NCBI RefSeq assembly: GCF_002575655.3 | Contig: NC_053039.3 | Span: 225,095,622-225,159,621 of the forward strand | Reading direction: 5' to 3' | Length of the DNA: 64,000 nt | Origin: Aegilops tauschii subsp. strangulata | Taxonomy: Eukaryota > Streptophyta > Magnoliopsida > Poales > Poaceae | In this document: positions 56,657-64,000 of the stretch, piece by piece | Layout of the letters: the number at the start of each line of letters is the position of its first letter | Numbering within the stretch: position 1 is the first letter of the stretch | The notes under the pieces: model-generated | What the model saw: only the letters and a program-made list of their open reading frames with translations | Databases searched by the model: none | Told to the model about the DNA's origin: nothing | Translations under genes and position numbers: made by a program

Positions 56657-59600
56657 TGTAACATCCCAAATTTTCAATTTGGAATGTTTTACAATTATTA
56701 GCTAAGCATCTATGCATTTTGATTGAAATTGAGTGGCATTTGAAAATTTCAGAGGCAGTTGAGTTTGTGTTGTGAATTTGAACTTGATTTGGCATTGAAA
56801 TTTATTTCAAATATCCCTGACAAATACTTGATCAAAAGTATGAGAGGAGCTAACATGACACTCCAAAAATGTCAGAAGAAATGTATTGCCAAAAAGTTTG
56901 AATTCAAATTTGAATTTTATTTGGGATTTCCAGAAATTGTTTTTTTAGTTTGAGATTTACCTCTCGAAAAATGTCCACGTTGTAGGATTAATTCCCCTGA
57001 GAATTTTGATATATATATGTCCTATATAAAAATAATATATATTTTTATTTTATATTTTTTTCCTTCCCTCTTTTTCAAAAAAAAAGGGGAAAGCCTCAGG
57101 CGCCAGCCAGGCCAACCGGCCCAGCCAGCACCCAGGAGCCAGCCGGCCCAGCCAGCCGACCGCACCGGCCTGCCCCAGCGCGCCCGAACCCTCTCCGCCT
57201 CGGTCACCCGATCGCCTCCACCCCTCCCTCTCTCTCCGACGCGCTGGCCCCACCCCTTCTCTTTCCTCTCACGCACGCAAACGCCGCCCAGAGCGCGACC
57301 GCCGCCGCCGCGGTTCCGATCCTCTCGGGATCGTAATCTCGAGACGCCCCCTCCTCCAAGTTGATGCCCTATAAAAGGCCAAGCTCGACCTCCCTCGAAC
57401 CCCCTAAAACCCTACGCTCCAAACCCACCACAGCGCACGCCATCGCCATTCGCATCTCGCCGCCGCCGCCTCGGTTCGCCGCCACGTTCGCCGCCGGTGA
57501 GCACCACCTCGAACCCTCTTTCCATCCAAGCACTCCCCTCGCCGTTTCCCACCTTTTTGACAAGGTTTGGTCGCCCAGGAACGACCGAAGCCTCCGCCCC
57601 GAGCATCACCGCCCGCCGCCGGAGTTGCAGAGCACCAGGAGCCCCGCCGAGCTCGTCCCACTCGCCTCCGTCATCTTCGACCATCACGGAGACCACCCTC
57701 GACCTCGCCATGCTCCGCCGCATCTCCCCGACGTCGCCACCGCCGCCCAGGACCACCGGAGCAGCCGCGCCGTCCACGCCCGAGCCACCGTCATCCATCG
57801 CCATCGTCGCCACACTGTAAGTCGCCGGAGCCGGCCTCCACCGTTCGATCTGCAATCTACGGCGCAGATTAGAAGTAGTGATCAGTTAGGTTTTTTTTTG
57901 TTAGATTAGTTCGGACTTTTTTTCGGTTTAGTACGGTTTATTTTTTTAGATCGAACCGGCGGCTTTTCTGTTTAGCCGCGGGCACCTCTAGGTTATATTA
58001 CGCCTGAGCGTTAGATAGCCCAGTAGCGCTAGTAGTTTTTTTTAGTTTCTGTTTTTTTAGCAGAATAGTTCTGTTTTTGTTTTTGCTATTTCTTTTAGTC
58101 GGTTTATTATTTTTAGTTAATTCTTTTTTTGTGAGTTTGAAAATTTGTTGTAGTTTCTGTAGAAAATATGTTTAGCCATGTTTAAATTGTTATAAATAGT
58201 TTTATATTAGATTTAGACAGATTAGTTTTTCTGCCACAAATTGAGCTAGGATTATTATTTTTTTGTGATTCTTTTTGCTACTGCTTAGTTTTGACCATGC
58301 CTAGCAGTAGGAACTTGTTTGGGTATTTTAGATTTAATAAACAATTAGTTTTATGTCGAAATCAAGTTTTTCTTGTTTATTTAGCTAGCTGCTGTTTTCC
58401 TACTGTTCTAGTTAGCAAATTATTTTATTTTTATTATTTTATAGTTTATTTTAGATTAGTTTCTGTAGCTACAGAGGATGAACTTTTATTTACAGTATAA
58501 TAAAACTTTTATTTTATTTTCTTTGCTAGGAATGTTTTAGGCATAATAGGAGTTCTATAATAGCTTTTGATGTGATTCTTTTTGCTCCTAGTTTGTATGA
58601 TATTTTCCCTTCTGTTAGTTAGCAAAACCAATGCTTAGGTTCTGTTAAGAAAAGTTTTAGTTGTGTAAAACTATTTCTTAGTTGTTGCTTGATATGATGA
58701 AAACCTTGATTTGCTTTCTCCGAGTTTTTCTTTGGTTTTGGTTTGAGTGCTTGGGTGTTTTACTTCAACTTGCTGTTATGTTATATTGTGCTATACTTAT
58801 TTGTGCTATTGTTTGACTCGGTAGAATTTCCGGAGTGCGAAGCCTGCTATTACGAGTCGCTAGCTTTCGAAGACCGTCAGCCAGGCAAGTCATTTGATCA
58901 TGTTTTTACAATACCTATGTTTTTATTTGCATTAGAGTTATACCTCCCCACCATGCATGCAGTAGGAGAATTTTGTTAAGTTATGTTCTTGAGTAGTATC
59001 ATGAGGTAGGATGAACCCTTCTCCCTTGTTACCGATGCCTGGGACGATGTAGTTTATTTTGCTATGCTAGTAGACGGGGTTGGTTGAGTGATTCATAAGG
59101 GAGATGCGAGAGTCAAGATGATGAAAACCCCATGACATCAAGCTCAAGATGGACTTCAAAATTCACTACTGGGTGGAGGACGGTTGACGGGCACCCTGGA
59201 GAAACCAGCGGATGGCCGGGATGCATGGAGAAGCGCCATGACATCTTGCGGAAAGCTTCACCCAGCCACGAAGAGACGAATGGATACCCCATTGACCGGA
59301 AGCTTACCTGTGCAGCCGCAAGCCATTATGGGCTCTGGCTTGGTCGACCCTAGGCGTGACTCTGGCCGGACGGTGCTACGAGATGTAGAAGAACGGTAGG
59401 ATTGGATGGGCACCGGCAGTGGCCCAGAGGAACTCTTCGGAAGACCCTGTTTCGTTCGTCCCGTCTTCAAACACCAGGCAGTGCGAAGACTTAAAGGAGG
59501 GAACGATTCTTGCGGGTAAAGTGCACAAAGCTCTGAAGAGTACAACCTAATCGATTAGCCGTGTCCCCGGTTACGGACAAATGAGCCTCTGGAATTGGAG

Positions 59601-60183
59601 TATTTCGGATATCTCAACACTGAACTTAATAAATTAATTGAGGGGGTTATTTAATAATTGGGAACGAGACATTGGTTGGCGGAACCATCTCAATAACTAC
59701 CAACATTTTGTAGTAATTGTAAACAAGTCCTTGTTGTAGGGAAAAACCGGCTTTTTCGCAAAACAATGAAAGTTAGAGCCCCACAGCCAAATTGCATATA
59801 GTATTAGTAATTTTATTGTTGTTCTCTCTTCATGACTTGCCGGCATATTCAAAATGCTGACCTACACGGCTGCAACGTCTTATGTTGCAGAGGAGTTTTC
59901 CGATCAGGAGTGAGGCTACGATCCACGCTTGGCGATTGCCCTATGGAGTCGGATGGACTCGCTATTCTTCTACGCTTCCGCAGCTTTATTTAGTTTATTT
60001 CTCATGAGTTGGCCTTCGGCCGAATTTATTATGATGTAATAAAGACTCGATATGAGAATCGTGTAATCAATTCAGGTGTGATTAAACTTTGAATCTTTGC
60101 ATCAATGTACCGTGTGTGCCAGCATGATCTTGGGATGGTACAGCTACACAGAGACTTGACCGATTTCGGGTCGGGTCGTTACA
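56657..60183 (+). repeat. Element V 3' LTR (3,527 bp)
   Basis: Matches the 5' LTR closely (about 1 percent difference by eye, plus small indels such as loss of 8 bases in the CG-rich block near 57182). TATAAAAGG at 57370-57378. A purine-rich tract (AAGGTGGGTAGG, 56643-56654) precedes it. Confidence 0.9.
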
Positions 60184-60188
60184 GTTGC

Positions 60189-60731
60189 AATAATGTCATT
60201 CCTTCACATATGCCATGTCCCATTGATTGCTACATGCTTGCCTTGATTGCCTCACACATGATGAACAATTGCCCTTTCTATTGTGTTGAGTGCCACACTA
60301 TCTTCAATACACCCTATGCCTGTTATGCTTGGATTGTCTTGCACTTGATCCATGTGTTTAGACACTTCATTAATATTGGTGTTGTGAATGATTCTTATGC
60401 CTACCATCGACCATTTGTCGAGCGGTTTATGCATGATTTCTATGACCATGGGCTAGATGTTTATTCTCTTGTCCCAAATATTTGCATCACTACCTCACAT
60501 ATACAAGCTTGTTTCCATGATGACCTTGATTGTGCTCAATTCATATTCTTACATGCCATGTCACAATACTTTGTCACGCCTTATGCTATGCATGATGACA
60601 ACACTTGTTTGGTGAATCACCACTTGAATGCTTGGTTTTGCACTAAAGCTAACCACATTTATTTTTTCCAAGTATTTGTTGTCCTTACTCCTTTTGAAGG
60701 AATCACACGATGGTGCGACATTGGAGAGTGA
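60189..60731 (+). pseudogene. Element X ORF2, second part (after element V)
   Basis: With element V and one GTTGC copy removed, codon TGC at 47556-47558 is followed in frame by AAT at 60189, and the frame stays open for another 180 codons to TGA 60729-60731. Composition is the same: Cys, His, Tyr and Met rich (CYMLALIASHMMNNCPFYC, HRPFVERFMHDFYDHGLD). The joined open stretch from 45711 is therefore about 800 codons. Its survival shows that it was open when V inserted. Confidence 0.65.
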
Positions 60732-60854
60732 CCACTATGAGTTTCAAGATGATGACTACTTGGTGAACGTACGCTTCTACACGACGCCGCCATCTCTTTC
60801 CCATGGTGATTTGGTTTTTGATCCGAGGTCGGATCTTTCCCAAGGGGGAGGGGA
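60732..60854 (+). other. Element X 3' end: possible pol C-terminal remnant and polypurine tract
   Basis: In the +1 frame relative to ORF2 the sequence reads DLVFDPRSDLSQGGGDDAEHP and runs across the polypurine tract (AAGGGGGAGGGGA, 60842-60854) into the LTR. Pol polyproteins of CRM-type elements end in this style, overlapping the 3' LTR. So this may be a remnant of the autonomous ancestor. The polypurine tract is clear; the remnant is inference. Confidence 0.55.
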
Positions 60855-61724
60855 TGATGCGGAGCATCCTACAGACATCACCATGTCAAGAGTCCGTTTG
60901 GCGATTGACACGTGTGACATCCACTTCACATACACAAAGGTATCATCGGAGCACCACGGATGATGAGGAGGAGTGCAAGCGCAAGTGTACGCCTACACCG
61001 TCTGCGAGGGAAGCTTGGAAGCGACGACAGAAGAAGACGGTGCAAAATTTGCACTACCGGACTGTCCGGTCCATCCAGAGAGCAGTTTTGGTCTGTGCAG
61101 AAATTGCACTACCGGACAGTCCAGTCCCCCAAGCGGACAGTCCGGTAGTACAATTTATAGACGCCCAAAAGTTCTGCTTCCGCCGGACTGTCCGGTCCCC
61201 CGCACCGGACTGTCCAGTAGTGCATCTGAGGGCCGAATTTGGGCAAGGCCCATGTAACTTACCCTTTCGCCCTCACTTACCCCTTCCTTGCCTTGGACCT
61301 ATATATATCCCTCCTTCTCCTCCATTTTAGGGTTAGCTAAGATTAGAACTAGACATTAGAGCTTAGCTCATGTATCTCCCCTTGTGGGTTTCCTCTTGAG
61401 GGAGAAGACTCTATTGGAGCTCAAGGCCTCCATTGGAGAAGATCCCTAGGGATTCAAGACCCCTTCTAGGGAAGGATCTATCTAGATCATCAAGACCTCA
61501 TCTCCTTCATAGGATTTGGGATGAACTTTACCATGTATCCTGTTTCCCTTTGATTGGTCTTGTACCTTGTGAATCTCATGTGTTTGTGAGTCTAGTGGAT
61601 GTGTGATTGGACTTGTTCTTAAGTGTTCCTCTTGTGATTTCCCCCTCTCTTGTGTTCTTCGTGTTCTTGGGGATTTCCCCTCCAATTCGTGAAAGATCTC
61701 CATCTAGGTTTCCACCCTACAACA
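60855..61724 (+). repeat. Element X 3' LTR (870 bp)
   Basis: Complete, TGATGCGGAGC to CCCTACAACA, with a TATA stretch near 61299-61309 and five palindrome copies. By eye it differs from the 5' LTR at roughly 3 percent of positions plus the 21-24-bp tandem unit. Confidence 0.88.
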
Positions 61725-61729
61725 CCATC

Positions 61730-62662
61730 ATTTTATCCTCGATGGCAACAATACAATACATGTCGGTTCCCTTTTTGTCACTGGGATCGAGCACCGCAAG
61801 ATTGAACCCAAAGCTAAGCACTTCTCCCATTGCAAGAAAGATCAATCTAGTAGGCCAAACCAAACTAATAATTCAAAGAGACTTGCAAAGATATTAAATC
61901 ATGCATATAAGAATTCAGAGAAGAATCAAATATTGTTCATAGATAATCTTGATCATAAACCCACAATTCATCGGATCTCGACAAACACACCGCAAAAAGT
62001 ATTACATCGAATAGATCTCCAAGAACATCGAGGAGAACTTTGTATTGAGAACCAAAGAGAGAGAAGAAGCCATCTAGCTAATAACTATGGACCCGAAGGT
62101 CTGTGGTAAACTACTCACACATGATCGGAGAGGCTATGGTGTTGATGTAGAAGCCCTCCATGATCGAATCCCCCTCCGGCAGATCACCGGAAAAGGCCCC
62201 AAGATGGGATCTCACGGGTGCAGAAGGCTGTGGCAGTGGAAAAGTGGTTTCGTGGCTCCCCTGGATCTTTTCAGGGTATAAGAGTATATATAGGTGAAAG
62301 AAGTAGGTCGGTGGAGCTATGAGGGGCCCACGAGGGTGGGGGCGCGCCTACCCCCCTGGGCGCGCCCTCCTGCCTCGTGGATGCCTCGTTGCTTCCTTGA
62401 CTTCCACTCCAAGTCTCCTGGATTGCGTTTGTTCCAAAAAAGATCCTTGCGAAGGTTTCATTCCGTTTGGATTCCGTTTGATATTCCTTTTATGCGAAAC
62501 ACTGAAATAGGCAAAAAAACAGCAATTTGCACTGGGCCTTCGGTTAATAGGTTAGTCCCAAAAATAATATAAAAGAGCATAATAAAGCCTATTAAACATC
62601 CAGAACAGATAGTATAATAGCATGGAACAATCAAAAATTATAGATACGTTGGAGACGTATCA
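61730..62662 (-). repeat. Sabrina-like LTR C, second part
   Basis: The LTR continues after element X, from ATTTTATCCTCGATGGC to GGAGACGTATCA. ACGCC follows (62663-62667), the duplication flanking the whole array. Confidence 0.88.
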
Positions 62663-64000
62663 ACGCCTCACATCCTTAACGGTTTTGGGTGCATGTATCT
62701 GCTCGATAGCCTTGATCTTGCCAGGGTTGGCTTCGATCCCCCGATGGGATACGAAGAACCGAAGTAGCTTGCCGGAGGCAACGCCAAATACGCACTTCTC
62801 CGGATTTAGCTTCAAGTTGATATTGCGCAAATTAGAAAACTTCTCCTCCAAATCCCGAATGAGGGTTGATTTGTCCTTGGTCTTGAATACAATATCATCC
62901 ATATAAGCCTCAATGTTTCTATGCAACTGTGGTTCAAAACCAACCTGGACTGCTCTTGCAAAAGTGGATTCAACACTCTTTAACCCGAAAGGCATGCGCA
63001 CAAACCAGTACGTACCACATGGGGTGATGAACGAAGTCTTCTCCTCATCTTCTTTGGACATGAAGATTTGATGATATCCACAGTATGCATCCAAAAAGGA
63101 GAGTAAATCACAACCTGAAGTGGAGTCCACAATCTGGTTGATGCGCGGCAAGGGAAATGGGTCTTTCGGGCAAGCCTTTTTGAGATCTGTGAAATCTATG
63201 CAAAGCCTCCATTTCCCGTTAGCCTTGCGCACTACCACTGGGTTTGCTAACCATGTCGGATGCAGTACTCCTCTGACCAGACCAGCTGCCTCAAGCTTCT
63301 TGATCTCCTCTGCAATGAACTGCTACCTCTCTAAGGCCTGCTTTCGAACCTTCTGCTTGACGGGTCGGGCATGCCGGCAGACAGCAAGGTGGTGCTCGAT
63401 TACCTCCCTGGGAACACAGGGGATATCATATGGTTGCTAGGAAAACACATCGATATTCGCCCGCAGGAAGGTAACGAGCGCGCTTTCCTATTTGTCATCG
63501 AGGGTGGCGCTGATGGTGAAGGTACCATCAACGCTAGCGAGCCCTACCTGGACCTTCTTCACATGTGGCGCAGCAACCTTGGATCTCTTCCTGTTGGAAC
63601 TTTCCGGCAAGTCATCGACAGGCGCAGCGCACTCCGAAGAGGTAAGCTTCCCAGATTCCTTGCTGGTCTCCCTGCTATCCTTCTTCTTTCCTTTGCTTTC
63701 CTTGGCGGGAACTACTGCTGTCGCGGCCTCTACCACGACTGCGTCCCGGTACATCTTATCCACGCAAATGATTGCGTCCTTCTCGTCTGACGGGATGGAA
63801 ATGACTCCTACCGGCCCAGGCATCTTCAAGGTGTTGTAGGCATAGTGGGATGCCGCCATGAATTTTGCCAGAGCTAGTCGTCCAAGAATCCCATTGTACG
63901 GCAGGGGGAGGTCGACCACATCGAACACAACCTTCTCAGTCCGGTAGTTCAGTTCTCCCCCAAATGTCACTGGCAACGTGATCTTTCCCTTAGGATGACT
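62663..64000 (-). pseudogene. pol: Element W pol, N-terminal half: protease end and reverse transcriptase, truncated by window edge
   Basis: Reading leftwards from 64000: a protease C-terminal region and linker (MPVTFGGELNYRTEK, PYNGILGRLALAKFMAASH), then RT. The frame 63238-62660 has KWRLCIDFTDLKKACPKD, then PFPLPRINQIVDST, then FLDAYCGYHQI, and the catalytic YMDDIVFK (near 62892-62908), and ends at the insertion joint. Between about 63240 and 63487 the RT start is broken by stops. After the duplication ACGCC the frame continues at 11954. The order protease-RT-RNase H-integrase is the Gypsy order. Gag is beyond the window. Confidence 0.85.

Larger units (their letters stand above)
47559..60183 (+). 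mobile_element. Element V: Tekay-type chromovirus (Gypsy), plus strand, nearly complete
   Basis: V is flanked by GTTGC (47554-47558 and 60184-60188). The LTRs are 3,533 and 3,527 bp, TGTAACATCCCAAATTTTC to GGGTCGTTACA, very similar to each other. Internal region: primer-binding site, ORF1 of unknown function, gag-protease, then RT-RNase H-integrase-chromodomain. Only one frameshift and one stop disable it. It is likely one of the younger inserts. Confidence 0.9.
23677..61724 (+). mobile_element. Element X: gag-only (non-autonomous) LTR retrotransposon with a long second ORF, plus strand
   Basis: X is flanked by CCATC (23672-23676 and 61725-61729). The LTRs are about 870-890 bp, TGATGCGGAGCATCC to CCACCCTACAACA (the first base of the 5' copy is C). 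Its own sequence, without elements Y and V, is about 8.2 kb: a primer-binding site, a 1.9-kb leader, a Gypsy-type gag, a second ORF of about 1,000 codons with no known domain, and a polypurine tract. Protease, RT and integrase are missing. This is the organisation described as TR-GAG or noaCRM-like. I do not know the family name. Confidence 0.82.
11955..62662 (-). mobile_element. Sabrina-like Gypsy tandem array: LTR-internal-LTR-internal-LTR, minus strand
   Basis: Three LTRs (1,582, 1,581 and 1,581 bp, the last split by element X) alternate with two internal regions of 3,949 and 3,962 bp. The array is flanked by ACGCC at 11950-11954 and 62663-62667, the target duplication in element W. So one element inserted, and the extra unit arose later by unequal recombination between LTRs. 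Each internal region has an Athila-type primer-binding site, a gag and a polypurine tract but no protease, RT or integrase: the family copy is non-autonomous. After removal of X and one CCATC the array is 12,655 bp. Confidence 0.88.
4455..64000 (-). mobile_element. Element W: Tat-type Gypsy retrotransposon, minus strand, extends past the right edge
   Basis: W is the container for most of the window. Its 3' LTR is at the left (4455-5369). Then come a polypurine tract, an antisense B3-like ORF, and a pol gene that is split by the Sabrina-like array and resumes at 62663 with RT and protease. Gag and the 5' LTR lie beyond 64000. The additional RNase H module between the normal RNase H and integrase is typical of the Tat group. 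Inserts within W are the solo LTR at 5554-7131 and the array at 11955-62662. Family name not assigned. Confidence 0.85.

Overview
The window is plant DNA from a large, repeat-dense grass genome, almost certainly a Triticeae species (wheat, Aegilops, rye or barley group). Every stretch I can assign belongs to an LTR retrotransposon. The LTRs include sequences I recognise as Angela/BARE (Copia), Sabrina-like (Gypsy, Athila type) and Fatima-like (Gypsy, Tat type). Family names come from memory of the LTR ends and were not searched. I see no host gene, tRNA, rRNA or CRISPR array.

The layout is a nest whose joints can be read directly. At the base is a plus-strand Angela-type Copia element (leader and gag, 2840-4454). 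Its leader was hit by a second, minus-strand Angela-type element (1-2839). Element W, a minus-strand Tat-type Gypsy element (4455 to beyond 64000), sits in the gag. W carries a solo LTR (5554-7131). Its reverse transcriptase is split by a Sabrina-like tandem array (11955-62662, duplication ACGCC) arranged LTR-internal-LTR-internal-LTR. The third LTR of the array was hit by element X (23677-61724, duplication CCATC), a gag-only element with a long unidentified second ORF. The 5' LTR of X was hit by element Y, Fatima-like (24225-41431, duplication CTCCC). The gag of Y was hit by element Z, Tat type, minus strand (26922-35322, duplication AAAAC). The second ORF of X was hit by element V, a Tekay-type chromovirus (47559-60183, duplication GTTGC). 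Excising each insert plus one duplication copy restores reading frames or LTR lengths, so the assembly looks coherent.

Only V is close to a complete coding element. It has an unidentified ORF1, gag-protease, and RT-RNase H-integrase-chromodomain, with one frameshift and one stop codon. W and Z have broken pol genes with changes at integrase key residues. Y has gag-protease and no pol; X has gag and no pol; the Sabrina-like units have gag only. These would depend on enzymes from relatives.

The most interesting content is non-canonical coding. W and Z each carry, antisense to pol and next to the 3' LTR, an ORF with a B3-like domain behind its own TATA box. Y carries an antisense, apparently intron-containing ORF of the PF04195 type. 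X carries a roughly 1,000-residue Cys/His/Met-rich ORF that was still open when V landed in it. The LTR and leader of X also carry phased pairs of a 15-bp palindrome.
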